A stretch of DNA of 64,000 nucleotides from an uncultured Roseicyclus sp. (GCA_947494975.1 CANLXA010000003.1:887288-951287), one strand, 5' to 3'; numbered from the stretch's first letter, positions 27,917 through 36,562 are shown. Notes: generated by a model from the sequence alone, not told the origin. Made by a program: numbers and translations.

Positions 27917-27936
27917 GGCCTGCCATCCCTCAGATC

Positions 27937-27975
27937 GGAAAACCCCTGAGATATTCTCGGGGGTTTTCCTTTTTT
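27937..27975. terminator. Strong hairpin terminator between convergent genes
   Basis: A 15-bp stem (GGAAAACCCCTGAGA with TCTCGGGGGTTTTCC, one G-T pair) with loop TAT is followed by TTTTTT on the plus strand. A-rich sequence on the other side lets it serve the minus-strand folE2 as well. Confidence 0.9.
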
Positions 27976-27999
27976 CATCAATGCGCTGTCTGTCGACGT

Positions 28000-29088
28000 T
28001 CAACCTGCATGGATGAGGGACGGGAACAGCATCGGGTCAAGACTGACCTCCGCAAAGGTATCCCCTTCCGTCAGCAGGCTGACGGCATCATGGCTGTGCA
28101 GGCTTTCCTGATGGCTGGCCATTACGCGGAAATCGCCGACGCCTTTGTTAGCCTGTAGCTGTTCGGCGAACAGGCGCGCGGCATCCTCGACGAAGATCGG
28201 GTTGGCGGCGTTCAACTCGGCGAAGGCTTGCTCGTCTTCGCGTTTGACCATCACCTGTGTCTCGGTCGGCACGCCACTGCGCGCCATCTCGATCAGATCC
28301 TCGAACCAGACGCCTTCGCCCTTCAACTCCACCGACAGCCGCGCAACGGAGCGCTGCGAATGGGGTGTGGCCAACTGCCCGCGCGTGGCGCGCGCATGCT
28401 CCGCCAGTTCCAGCGAACAGGGGCAGGTTGATGAATAGACATAGTCGAGATGCACGATCCGCTGCCGCACGCCGTCCTTCTCGACCAGTTCCAACGCGAT
28501 ATCGTAATATTGCCAGCCGTTGAGGCCTGAACGCAGGCTTTCCACCTGCATCGGATAGCTCAACCGCATCTGGATGCGGGCATCGAAACTCTCGAGATCG
28601 GCTTTGTAATCGTCCAACGCCGCTTCGATCACATCGAAGCCGAAGAGGTCATCGGCATGGGCATAGAAGGACCGCATGATGCGGCTCATGTTGATGCCCT
28701 TCTTGTCGGCCTCAAGGCTGACCGTGCCGGTGACGGACGTCTCCAGCATGGCCTCGCCGCCGCCCCGCACGGCGTAGCGGATCGGCAGGCGGAAATTCGA
28801 GATGCCCACATGCTGAATGCGCCGGTTGGCGCCCTGGATCAACGAGGCCGGGCCGTTCTGCAAATCGGGGAGCGACGCCTTGTAGGCAGCATCCACCTTG
28901 AATTCTTCTGGGTAATCTCGTCGGAACTCGGGGTAGGTCCGCGCGCGCAACATCCGCGCCACATCGGGGTCCAAAGCGTCCATCTGGTCGCGACTGGCTC
29001 CCTCGGCCCAATTGGTCAAAAGTGCCAACGCCTCAGCCAGTTGAGCGGCATCTTGGTCGTGATTGGCGGTCTTAACATGAACGTTCAT
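28000..29088 (-). CDS. folE2: GTP cyclohydrolase FolE2 (type IB)
   Basis: A 362-residue enzyme that converts GTP to dihydroneopterin triphosphate, the first step of folate synthesis. It belongs to the FolE2 (COG1469) family, unrelated in sequence to FolE. Diagnostic segments are ANRRIQHVGISNFRLPIRYA, TGTVSLEADKKGINMSRIMR, YSSTCPCSLELAEHARATRG with the catalytic Cys, and SVELKGEGVWFEDLIEMARSG with the metal-binding Glu. The start is preceded by the perfect ribosome-binding site GGAAGGAGGTGG. FolE2 tolerates metals other than zinc; no Zur-like site is visible in the 131-bp upstream gap. Confidence 0.96.
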   Translation of the reverse strand: MNVHVKTANHDQDAAQLAEALALLTNWAEGASRDQMDALDPDVARMLRARTYPEFRRDYPEEFKVDAAYKASLPDLQNGPASLIQGANRRIQHVGISNFRLPIRYAVRGGGEAMLETSVTGTVSLEADKKGINMSRIMRSFYAHADDLFGFDVIEAALDDYKADLESFDARIQMRLSYPMQVESLRSGLNGWQYYDIALELVEKDGVRQRIVHLDYVYSSTCPCSLELAEHARATRGQLATPHSQRSVARLSVELKGEGVWFEDLIEMARSGVPTETQVMVKREDEQAFAELNAANPIFVEDAARLFAEQLQANKGVGDFRVMASHQESLHSHDAVSLLTEGDTFAEVSLDPMLFPSLIHAG

Positions 29089-29219
29089 GTGCCACCTCCT
29101 TCCCTGTTCCTACGCCGACGCAATATGGGGCGTAGTGCGAAATTCGAAAGCCTTGTTTTTGAATTGTTACACGCTAACGCGGCGCGGCGGAGCCGTATTC
29201 CCCTGTAGTTCAAGGGAAA

Positions 29220-29951
29220 TCAGCCGAACCGGGTCACGAAATTTTGCAAAATCCGTTCCGGAACCGTGATCGTTTCGGCGAGCACGGACCGGGTCAACGG
29301 GACGGCATCGTCCGGCGCGAAATAGCCCCGGTGCTTGTAGATCGCGATGCGATTGGCAAAGTTCTCCCCCCGCGCTTCGGGGTGGAACTGGGTCGCATAG
29401 ACGTTCCGGCCCGCGCGGATCATCTGAAACGGACATGGCACAGACGAGACGAGATGCACCGCACTTTCGGGGAGATCCTCCACCGCCTCCTTGTGACCGA
29501 CCAGCGCGCGGAACTGGCCCGGGAGATCGCGAAGCAACGGGTCGGATGCGCCCGCCTCTGTCACGTTGCAATCGACACCGCCAATTGGCTCCCCAAAACG
29601 GCCCTTGCCCACCGGCGCATTCAGGGCCGCGCCGAGGATCCCCATCCCGTAGCAACAGCCCAGAAACGGCATGTCCCGGCCCAAGACCTGAGGCATCAGG
29701 CCCATGATATCGGCCTCGATCCGGGCTTCCAGCGGGTCTTTCGCCGCGGGGTCATCGCTTACGCATCCCGGCCCGCCGCCCACGATGATGCCGGCGTAAT
29801 CGCCGAGCGACAGCGCGGGCAACGGCGCCTGATCCAAGCGCACGCGGTGCACCTGATCCTCCGCCAGCCCACCCCGGGCCACGAAGGCGTCGAATTCCTC
29901 ATCCGCCGCCTCGTCTTCCGGTCGCAATTGCAGGATCAGGAATCGGCTCAT
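29220..29951 (-). CDS. Class I glutamine amidotransferase-like protein
   Basis: A 243-residue protein of the GMP-synthase-like GATase1 group. The nucleophile Cys is in FLGCCYGMGILGAAL (about residue 97-99) and the His-x-Glu in YATQFHPEARGENFANR. GIIVGGGPGCVSDDP corresponds to the oxyanion loop. Such free-standing domains hydrolyse glutamine or related gamma-glutamyl compounds; the acceptor is unknown. It is the last gene of a tightly packed operon with the GNAT gene and metZ, overlapping the former by ATGA. Confidence 0.88.
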   Translation of the reverse strand: MSRFLILQLRPEDEAADEEFDAFVARGGLAEDQVHRVRLDQAPLPALSLGDYAGIIVGGGPGCVSDDPAAKDPLEARIEADIMGLMPQVLGRDMPFLGCCYGMGILGAALNAPVGKGRFGEPIGGVDCNVTEAGASDPLLRDLPGQFRALVGHKEAVEDLPESAVHLVSSVPCPFQMIRAGRNVYATQFHPEARGENFANRIAIYKHRGYFAPDDAVPLTRSVLAETITVPERILQNFVTRFG

Positions 29952-30442
29952 GCAGCAGCGAACCGCCGTGTCAGGTGCTTTTCCATGACCGCATTGGGGA
30001 TTTTCACGCCGCCGCGCTCAACCTCCTGCCGTTTGACCAGCCGCCATCCATGCTTGCGAAAGAACGGCTGCGCCAGAAGGCTCGCCTCGGTATCCAGCCG
30101 CTGCAGCCCGCGAACCCGGGCCCGCCCCTCGATCACCGCATAAAGCGCATCGGCCACACCCTTGCCCATCGCCTCCGGCGCGACATAGGCGAAATCAAGA
30201 TAGCCGGTGTCCATGTCGAGGGTCATGAACCCCTGATGCACGCCGCCGCGTTCCGCCACAAGTGTATCGGCCTCCTCCACCCGCGCCCGCCAACCGGCCG
30301 AAGTGGGGGGGCGGTCGCACCAGGCCTCCCGCTGCGCCGCGTCGTAATGCTCCGCCGTGCCTTCCTGAACCGCCCTGTGAAAGAGCGTTGCCAGCCCGAT
30401 TGCATCTGCGGGCCGATAGGGTCGGATAATCAAGCCATTCAT
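29948..30442 (-). CDS. GNAT-family N-acetyltransferase
   Basis: A 164-residue acetyl-CoA-dependent acetyltransferase. It starts LIIRPYRPADAIGLATLFH, has the central YLDFAYVAPEAMGKGVADAL motif in which the acetyl-CoA pyrophosphate is bound (MGKGVA in place of RxxGxG/A), and the C-terminal PFFRKHGWRLVKRQEV block. The acceptor cannot be inferred. It overlaps metZ upstream and the amidotransferase gene downstream by four bases each. Confidence 0.9.
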   Translation of the reverse strand: MNGLIIRPYRPADAIGLATLFHRAVQEGTAEHYDAAQREAWCDRPPTSAGWRARVEEADTLVAERGGVHQGFMTLDMDTGYLDFAYVAPEAMGKGVADALYAVIEGRARVRGLQRLDTEASLLAQPFFRKHGWRLVKRQEVERGGVKIPNAVMEKHLTRRFAAA

Positions 30443-31632
30443 GCCAGCGCCAAAGCCCCCTTCAGGTCCGCGATCAGATCGGCCGGGTCCTCCAGACCCA
30501 CCGACAGGCGGATCAGGCCGGGCGTGATCCCCAGTTCGGCCCGTTGCTCATCGGTCAGCCGTTGATGCGTTGTGGTGGTGGGATGGGTCACGATGGATTT
30601 CGCATCGCCCAGATTGTTGGAGATCTTGATGATCTCCAGCGCGTTCAGTACACGAAACGCCGCCGCCTGCCCGCCCGCAACCTCCAAAGCGATCACCGTG
30701 CCGGGTTCTTCCAACTGCCGTCGGGCCAGATCATGCTGGGGATGAGAGGCAAGGCCGGGATAGATCACGCGCGTCAGGCCTGCGGCACCCTCGAGCGCCT
30801 CGGCAATCGCCTGCGCGCTGGCCGCCTGCGCCCGGCACCGCAAATCCACGGTCTCCAGCGACTTCAGCATCACCCAGGCGTTGAACGGCGACATCGCCCC
30901 GCCCGTATGCTTCAAATAGGGCTCCACCGTTTTGCGGATGAACTGCTCGGTACCCAGGATGACACCGCCCAGGCAGCGCCCCTGCCCGTCGATATGCTTG
31001 GTGGCGGAATAGACGACCACATCCGCCCCCTGCCCGATCGCATCACCAAAGACGGGGGTGGAGAACACGTTGTCACAAATCACGGTCGCGCCGACCTCGT
31101 GGGCGATGGCGGAAACGGCCTCGATATCGATCATCTCAAGTGTTGGGTTGGAGAGCGACTCGAAGAACACCGCCTTGGTGTCGGGCCGCATGGCCGCGCG
31201 CCAGGCATCCAGATCGGTGCCGTCCACGAATGTTACCTCCACGCCATAGCGCGTCAGCACGTCTTCAAGGATGTAGAGGCACGAGCCGAAAAGCGCCCGG
31301 GACGACACCACGTGATCGCCCGCGCGCAGCATCGACACCAGCGCGCCATTGACCGCCGCCATGCCCGATGCGGTGGCAAACGCCGCCTCCGCCCCTTCCA
31401 GGGCCGCGATGCGGTCCTCGAACATCGCCACCGTAGGGTTGCCATAACGGGCATAGATGAATTCGTCCGGGCCAGCCTCGATAAACCGGGCCTCCGCGGC
31501 CTCGGCGCTGTCGTAGACAAAGCCCTGGGTCAGAAACATTGCCTCCGACAATTCGCCATACTGGCTCCGGCGTGTGCCGGAATGCACCGCGCGGGTGCGT
31601 TTCGACCATGACTTCCGAGCATTATCCTTCAT
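30439..31632 (-). CDS. metZ: O-succinylhomoserine sulfhydrylase
   Basis: A 397-residue PLP enzyme of the Cys/Met metabolism family that forms homocysteine from O-succinylhomoserine and sulphide. The PLP lysine is in VVYSATKHIDGQGRCLGG. The start RAVHSGTRRSQYGELSEAMF is typical of MetZ rather than MetB. Other conserved parts are YARYGNPTVAMFEDR and ATASGMAAVNGAL. The upstream SAM-II riboswitch supports a role in methionine synthesis. It leads an operon with a GNAT acetyltransferase and a glutamine amidotransferase, each overlapping by ATGA. Confidence 0.95.
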   Translation of the reverse strand: MKDNARKSWSKRTRAVHSGTRRSQYGELSEAMFLTQGFVYDSAEAAEARFIEAGPDEFIYARYGNPTVAMFEDRIAALEGAEAAFATASGMAAVNGALVSMLRAGDHVVSSRALFGSCLYILEDVLTRYGVEVTFVDGTDLDAWRAAMRPDTKAVFFESLSNPTLEMIDIEAVSAIAHEVGATVICDNVFSTPVFGDAIGQGADVVVYSATKHIDGQGRCLGGVILGTEQFIRKTVEPYLKHTGGAMSPFNAWVMLKSLETVDLRCRAQAASAQAIAEALEGAAGLTRVIYPGLASHPQHDLARRQLEEPGTVIALEVAGGQAAAFRVLNALEIIKISNNLGDAKSIVTHPTTTTHQRLTDEQRAELGITPGLIRLSVGLEDPADLIADLKGALALA

Positions 31633-31719
31633 GCCCCATTCCTTCCTGTCATCGGTCCGGGGGTCGGCCCCGAAGCCATATGGGCGGTCGGGGCAGGCGC
31701 TGAAACCTCAGCCGCCGCG

Positions 31720-31776
31720 ACCTCTTTAGCGGAATGTTTAACGTGGCCCGCAATCCGGTTCACAAATCGCCACGGG
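31720..31776 (-). promoter_or_regulatory. SAM-II (SAM-alpha) riboswitch upstream of metZ
   Basis: Read on the minus strand, a P1 stem CGTGG/CCACG (31770-31774 and 31742-31746) encloses GCGATTTGTGAACCGG and GATTGC. It is followed by GTTAAACATTCC, the conserved GCTAAA and AGAGG. This matches the SAM-II pseudoknot known from alphaproteobacterial met genes. S-adenosylmethionine binding should switch off metZ. The aptamer ends about 88 nt before the start codon, further than in SAM-II elements that mask the ribosome-binding site, and GCTGA-GGTT-TCAGC lies between, so attenuation is possible. The rest of the 384-bp gap upstream of metZ holds the dyads listed next. Confidence 0.92.
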
Positions 31777-31932
31777 CGCTTGGCTACGCCCGTGTGCTCA
31801 ACCCGTCAAGGCGCAAACGTGTGAACCGGGGGAGACGCCCACCCGCTTTCCCCCTTGTGATTGCGCCATATCGTCCCGATCTCTACCCCACCAGCCGATG
31901 GGTGGCATCAAACCGCCTGTGTCTCTGGTTTT

Positions 31933-31986
31933 TGCAGGGAAATCTGCATATCGTTGCTGTGGAAAAGACCTGCCAAACATGGCAGG
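31933..31986 (+). promoter_or_regulatory. Two dyads upstream of the TelA-XpaC cluster
   Basis: TGCAG-N6-CTGCA at 31933-31948 and the perfect CCTGCCA-AACA-TGGCAGG at 31969-31986 lie 30-85 bp before the microprotein start. They could be an operator and a 5' leader hairpin. I do not recognise the factor. Confidence 0.4.
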
Positions 31987-32016
31987 ACACTAAAAAGTCG
32001 GACGGACGGGGCCATT

Positions 32017-32106
32017 ATGTCATCAAGCTTTCTCCAAGGCGTTTCCTTCTTCGTGCTGGTCCTTGTGATCGTGGGCGCGATCTTTGGCGGATATGGGGCT
32101 CTGTAG
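32017..32106 (+). CDS. 29-residue single-span membrane microprotein
   Basis: The frame encodes MSSSFLQGVSFFVLVLVIVG and then AIFGGYGAL. Apart from the first six residues it is one hydrophobic helix. GGACGGGG lies 7-10 bases before the ATG and the stop is three bases before the start of the XpaC-like gene, so it has its own ribosome-binding site and looks like the first gene of the cluster. Small membrane proteins often modulate neighbouring membrane partners, but no function can be assigned. It could also be a leader peptide. Confidence 0.55.
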   Translation: MSSSFLQGVSFFVLVLVIVGAIFGGYGAL

Positions 32107-32109
32107 CCC

Positions 32110-33048
32110 ATGTCGAAACGCTTCGGAGGCGAATTCAGCCCAACCGGCACCCGCGACGGCACAACGCCCCGCGAGACCGTGACCCATCAAAAGATGGAGA
32201 TTGCGCCCTTCAAGGGCCGCAAGCCGCTGCGCCACGGGGCCAAGCTGAATATCCTGTTCCTTCTGCCGCTTCTGGTGATCTTTCCGGCCGTCCTGTTCAG
32301 TTCCGGCGTCACGCAGATGGCCACCGATCTGGCGGGCGGTGCGATGCTGCTTCTGTCAGCCTGGCTCACGCGCGACGGCGTGCGGGCGGAGGATGCCTTC
32401 AACGAACGCAAGGTGGCGCGCAAACCGGCCATCCCGCGCAAGATCTTCGGCTCCATCGGCACCGGTATTGGCGTGGCGCTTCTGATCCTCGGGGGCTCCG
32501 GCTTCGGCGTGTCCGAGCTTGTGGCCGCCAACATCGTCGGTTTCCTTGCGGCCGGGCTGCACCTGTTCTCCTTCGGGCTCGATCCGTTGAAGAACAAGGG
32601 GATGGAGGGTGTGGATACCTTCACCTCCGACCGTGTGGCCCGCAAGATCGAAGAGGCCGAGGCACTTCTGACCGAACAAAGGGACGCCATCCTGCGCGCC
32701 CGGGACCGGCAGTTGGAGGCCCGCGTGGATCAGTTCCAAACCACCGTGCGCGCGCTTTTCCGGCAGGTCGAGGAAGATCCGCGCGACCTGAATGCCGCAC
32801 GCCGCTATCTGGGCGTCTACCTGCAGGGCGCGCGGGACGCCACGGTGCAATTCGCCAACCTTTACGCCAACAAACGCGACGATCAGATCCGCTCGGATTA
32901 CGTCGCCTTCCTCGACGATCTCGAACAGAATTTCGCGGCCCGCAAGGAGACGCTGCTGATCGATGATCGCACCAATTTCGACGTGGAGATCGAGGTCCTG
33001 CAGGATCGACTGAACCGCGAGACACAATATCTGGAAAGACAGGGATAA
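32110..33048 (+). CDS. XpaC-like (5-bromo-4-chloroindolyl phosphate hydrolysis family) membrane protein
   Basis: A 312-residue protein. Two pairs of membrane helices lie at about residues 45-85 (LNILFLLPLLVIFPAVLF, then AGGAMLLLSAWL) and 112-155 (IGTGIGVALLILGGSGFG, then ANIVGFLAAGLHLFSFG). A long charged, helical C-terminal region follows, with coiled-coil tendency to residue 312. The family name comes from a Bacillus gene linked to X-phosphate hydrolysis, but no phosphatase motif is seen. XpaC proteins are usually encoded next to TelA, as here (5 bp gap), and probably act with it at the membrane. Confidence 0.88.
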   Translation: MSKRFGGEFSPTGTRDGTTPRETVTHQKMEIAPFKGRKPLRHGAKLNILFLLPLLVIFPAVLFSSGVTQMATDLAGGAMLLLSAWLTRDGVRAEDAFNERKVARKPAIPRKIFGSIGTGIGVALLILGGSGFGVSELVAANIVGFLAAGLHLFSFGLDPLKNKGMEGVDTFTSDRVARKIEEAEALLTEQRDAILRARDRQLEARVDQFQTTVRALFRQVEEDPRDLNAARRYLGVYLQGARDATVQFANLYANKRDDQIRSDYVAFLDDLEQNFAARKETLLIDDRTNFDVEIEVLQDRLNRETQYLERQG

Positions 33049-33053
33049 ACGCA

Positions 33054-34262
33054 ATGCAATCTGAGACCCATATGCAGGCCAAGGAAGTTGAAACGCTTGT
33101 TGAGGAGCTGAACGCCGTGGTGCTGCCCGAACCCTCTGCCGATCTTGTCCCCCTGCCCGAGGCCGACGCGCCCACCCAGGAAGAAATCCGAACCCGGATG
33201 AACGAGATCGACATGGCCGACACGAATTCCATCGTGTCCTTCGGCTCTGCCGCCCAGGCCGAGCTGCAGCAGATTTCCCAAGCCATGCTGGCTGGCGTGA
33301 AAAACAAGGATGTTGGCCCTGCGGGCGACAGCTTGCGCGAAATCGTCGGCACGATCCGCGGCTTCTCCGTCGATGAGCTGGACCCCAACCGCAAGCAAAG
33401 CTGGTGGGAACGCCTGTTCGGCAAGGCCAAGCCGATCCACGACTTCATGGCAAAATACGAGGATGTGCAGGAGCAGATCGACAAGATCACCGACAACCTG
33501 CTGGCCCATGAGCACACGCTGATGAAGGACATCAAGTCGCTCGACAAGCTCTATGAGAAGACGCTCGATTTCTATGACGAGCTGGCGCTCTACATCGCCG
33601 CCGGTGAGGAGAAGCTGAAAGACCTCGATGAAAATGTCATCCCCGCCAAGGAGGCCGAAGTGCAGGCCGCCCCCGAGGATGATCAGGTGATCAAGGCACA
33701 GGAGCTGCGCGACATGCGCGCCGCCCGCGACGATCTGGAACGCCGGGTGCATGACCTCAAGCTGACCCGCCAGGTGACGATGCAATCGCTGCCGTCGATC
33801 CGCCTGGTGCAGGAAAACGACAAATCGCTGGTCACCAAGATCAACTCGACCCTCGTGAACACGGTGCCGCTGTGGGAAACCCAACTGGCCCAGGCCGTTA
33901 CGATCCAGCGCTCCACCGAGGCCGCCAAGGCGGTGAAGGAAGCCACCGACCTCACCAACGAGCTTCTGACCCGCAATGCCGAGAACCTGCGTGAAAGCAA
34001 CCGCATGGTCCGTCAGGAGATGGAGCGGGGTGTCTTCGACATCGAAGCCGTGAAGAAGGCCAATGCGGAATTGATCGCCACAATCAACGAAAGCCTTGAG
34101 ATCGCCGATGAAGGCAAGCGCAAGCGCGCCGAGGCAGAGCGTGAGATGGAGAAGATGGAGGCCGAACTGCGCGACACCCTGTCGGCGGCGTCCGCCCGGC
34201 GCCCGGCACCGGTGGATGGCGATGTGATCGACGGGGATGCCGCACCCGCCGCCAATTCCTGA
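33054..34262 (+). CDS. TelA-family toxic anion resistance protein
   Basis: A 402-residue soluble protein, almost wholly helical. Family marks include IVSFGSAAQAELQQISQAML, KQSWWERLFGKAKPIHDFMA, TLMKDIKSLDKLYEK and QSLPSIRLVQENDKSLVTKI. TelA/KlaA was named for tellurite resistance on plasmid RK2; chromosomal copies are linked to resistance to cell-wall-active agents and general envelope stress. The biochemical role is unknown. It follows the XpaC-like gene by 5 bp and precedes a lipoprotein gene by 14 bp, so all are in one operon. Confidence 0.93.
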   Translation: MQSETHMQAKEVETLVEELNAVVLPEPSADLVPLPEADAPTQEEIRTRMNEIDMADTNSIVSFGSAAQAELQQISQAMLAGVKNKDVGPAGDSLREIVGTIRGFSVDELDPNRKQSWWERLFGKAKPIHDFMAKYEDVQEQIDKITDNLLAHEHTLMKDIKSLDKLYEKTLDFYDELALYIAAGEEKLKDLDENVIPAKEAEVQAAPEDDQVIKAQELRDMRAARDDLERRVHDLKLTRQVTMQSLPSIRLVQENDKSLVTKINSTLVNTVPLWETQLAQAVTIQRSTEAAKAVKEATDLTNELLTRNAENLRESNRMVRQEMERGVFDIEAVKKANAELIATINESLEIADEGKRKRAEAEREMEKMEAELRDTLSAASARRPAPVDGDVIDGDAAPAANS

Positions 34263-34276
34263 CCACAGGAGAGACC

Positions 34277-35209
34277 GTGCCCCGCATATCCCTTTCCGTT
34301 GTTCTGGCGATCGGCACGCTGGCCCTGAGCGCCTGCATTACGCCCGCCCCCGAAACCTCCCCCCGGCCCGAGCCGCGGGTGGAGGTCGAGGTGGCGGAGC
34401 CGTCGCAGGAAAGCCAGTCCTTCGCGCGCTACTACCGCAGCGTGGAGGCGCGACTGGTGGGACAGGGCATGTTGCGGACCGATGCGGGCGGGCCGGATAC
34501 CCCGTTTTCGGCCGATCAGCTGGCGCGGAATTTCGAGCGGATCGCGCTGTACGATGAATACCAGTTGCAGGGCGACCGCTTCGTCGCCCGCCAGACGGAA
34601 TCGCGCCTGCGGCGGTGGTCAGGCCCGGTGCGCATCCAACCGCATTTCGGCGACTCGGTCGATGATCGGCAGCAGGCGGAAGACCGGTCGGTTCTGACAA
34701 CCTATGCCACCCGCCTTGCGCGCCTCACCGGCCACCCGATCCGGTCCGTCAGCTCCGGTGGCAATTTTCACGTCCTATACATGAGCACCGACAGCCTGTC
34801 CGAGGTGGAACCGCTTCTGCGGGACCTCGTCCCCGGCATCACCGCCCCCACGATCCGCGAGATCCAGACCCTCGGGCGGCTGACCTTCTGCTCGGTCTAC
34901 GCCTTCTCGCCGTCGGGCAGCTCCGACTATGTGGCGGCCATTGCCGTGATCCGGGATGAGCATCCCGACCTTCTGCGCCGGTCCTGCGTGCACGAGGAGG
35001 TGGCCCAGGGCCTCGGCCTGCCCAATGACAGCCCCGCCGCGCGCCCGTCGATCTTCAACGACGATGAGGAATTCGCGCTGTTGACCCGCCATGATGAGCT
35101 TCTGCTGACCATGCTCTACGATCCGCGCCTGACCCCCGGCCTCGGCCCGGAAGAAGCGCGGCCCATCGTGCGCCAGATCGCAAGCGAGCTTCTCGGCGGC
35201 CCCTCCTGA
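34277..35209 (+). CDS. DUF2927 lipoprotein, putative metal-dependent hydrolase fold
   Basis: A 310-residue lipoprotein: signal MPRISLSVVLAIGTLALSAC with lipobox LSAC at about residues 17-20, then a Pro/Glu-rich linker and a DUF2927 domain of about 200 residues. The domain contains SCVHEEVAQGLGLPND, a HExxQ-type pattern reminiscent of a degenerate zincin, and LLTRHDELLLTMLYDPRL. The start is a GTG after AGGAGAGACC. In this family the domain occurs in periplasmic proteins of unknown function. The position between telA and the SPFH gene suggests it is the envelope-facing part of the same system. Confidence 0.85.
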   Translation: MPRISLSVVLAIGTLALSACITPAPETSPRPEPRVEVEVAEPSQESQSFARYYRSVEARLVGQGMLRTDAGGPDTPFSADQLARNFERIALYDEYQLQGDRFVARQTESRLRRWSGPVRIQPHFGDSVDDRQQAEDRSVLTTYATRLARLTGHPIRSVSSGGNFHVLYMSTDSLSEVEPLLRDLVPGITAPTIREIQTLGRLTFCSVYAFSPSGSSDYVAAIAVIRDEHPDLLRRSCVHEEVAQGLGLPNDSPAARPSIFNDDEEFALLTRHDELLLTMLYDPRLTPGLGPEEARPIVRQIASELLGGPS

Positions 35210-35428
35210 TCCGCGCTCTACGCGCACGTCGTCGGCGGCGCGTATAAACTGGCCCTTCCGCCGCTCCGTATGGAACGGCGGCGCTATCGCCCCAAAAGGG
35301 GTGAAAAAGGCGACGGATTTCCCTCCCCCAATTCCCTGTAGATTGGGGAAGGTCGTCCCTATATCATAGCTGAAAGCACAACAGTCGGCGGCCGCGCCGG
35401 CGCAGGTTTCAACAGGGGATATTGCCCA

Positions 35429-36547
35429 ATGGCCATTATGGATTTTCTCAAAGGTCAGTTCATCGATGTCATCGAGTGGACCGACGACAGCCGTGACACG
35501 ATGGTCTATCGGTTCGAACGCTACGGCCACGAGATCAAGTACGGCGCCAAGCTGACGGTCCGCGAGGGCCAGGTTGCGGTGTTCATCCATGAAGGCCAGT
35601 TGGCGGATGTCTTCACACCGGGTCTCTACATGCTTGAGACCAACAACATGCCGATCATGACGTCCCTGCAGCATTGGGATCACGGCTTCTCAAGCCCGTT
35701 CAAGTCCGAGATCTACTTCGTGAACACCAACCGGTTCACGGACCTCAAATGGGGCACGAAAAACCCCATAATGATCCGCGACAGCGATTTCGGCCCCACG
35801 CGCATTCGCGCCTTCGGAACCTACACGGTGAAGGTGAAGGATGCAGGCCTCTTCATGACGGAGATCGTGGGCACCGATGGCGAATTCACCACCGACGAGG
35901 TCACGCATCAGATCCGCAACATCATCGTTCAGCAGTTTTCGCAGGCTGTCGCAGGCTCCGGCATCCCGGTCCTCGATATGGCCGCGAATACCGGCCAGAT
36001 GGGGGATCTGGTGGCCGAGCGGATTTCCGAAACGATCAGTTCCTACGGCCTGACCCTGCCCGAGCTTTACATCGAGAACATCTCGCTGCCGCCTGCTGTG
36101 GAAGAGGCGCTCGACAAGCGCACATCGATGGGCGTCGTCGGCGATCTGAACAAATACACCCAGTTCCAGACCGCGGAAGCGATGCGCGCGGCCGCCGAAA
36201 ATCCCGGTGGCGGCGGCATGGGCGAGGGCCTTGGCATGGGGATGGGCATGGCGATGGCGCAAGGCTTTGCCAATAATATGGGGGGACAGCAGCAGCCCCA
36301 CCAGGCCGCCCACGCAGCGCCCCCGCCGCCCCCGGTGGAGCATGTCTGGCACGTGGCCGAAAACGGCGCCACCAAGGGCCCGTTCTCCAAGGCGGATCTC
36401 GGCCGCATGGTCGCCGACGGGTCGCTCTCCCGCGACACCATGGTCTGGACCGCCGGTCAGGACGGTTGGATGAAGGCCGATGATGTCACTGAGCTGGCTC
36501 AGCTGTTCACCGTCATGCCGCCCCCTCCGCCGCCGCCGGCCCCATGA
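35429..36547 (+). CDS. SPFH-domain protein with C-terminal GYF_2 module
   Basis: A 372-residue protein of the virion-core/YdjI-like SPFH group. The SPFH region spans about residues 30-265 (EIKYGAKLTVREGQVAVFIH, SEIYFVNTNRFTDLKWGTKN, RIRAFGTYTVKV, SSYGLTLPELYIENISLP). A Gly/Met-rich linker and a proline stretch follow, then a GYF_2/DUF4339 module at about 308-355 (WHVAENGATKGPFSKADL and MVWTAGQDGWMKADDV). There is no membrane helix. Such proteins form oligomers at the membrane and bring partners through the GYF_2 part. It lies 219 bp after the DUF2927 gene and is followed by a terminator, so it ends the cluster. Confidence 0.9.
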   Translation: MAIMDFLKGQFIDVIEWTDDSRDTMVYRFERYGHEIKYGAKLTVREGQVAVFIHEGQLADVFTPGLYMLETNNMPIMTSLQHWDHGFSSPFKSEIYFVNTNRFTDLKWGTKNPIMIRDSDFGPTRIRAFGTYTVKVKDAGLFMTEIVGTDGEFTTDEVTHQIRNIIVQQFSQAVAGSGIPVLDMAANTGQMGDLVAERISETISSYGLTLPELYIENISLPPAVEEALDKRTSMGVVGDLNKYTQFQTAEAMRAAAENPGGGGMGEGLGMGMGMAMAQGFANNMGGQQQPHQAAHAAPPPPPVEHVWHVAENGATKGPFSKADLGRMVADGSLSRDTMVWTAGQDGWMKADDVTELAQLFTVMPPPPPPPAP

Positions 36548-36562
36548 TCTGACCAAGGTCTG

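Noticed and set aside
29089..29219. Zur-type operator before folE2
   Set aside because: No GTTATAATATAAC-like palindrome was found, only an excellent ribosome-binding site.
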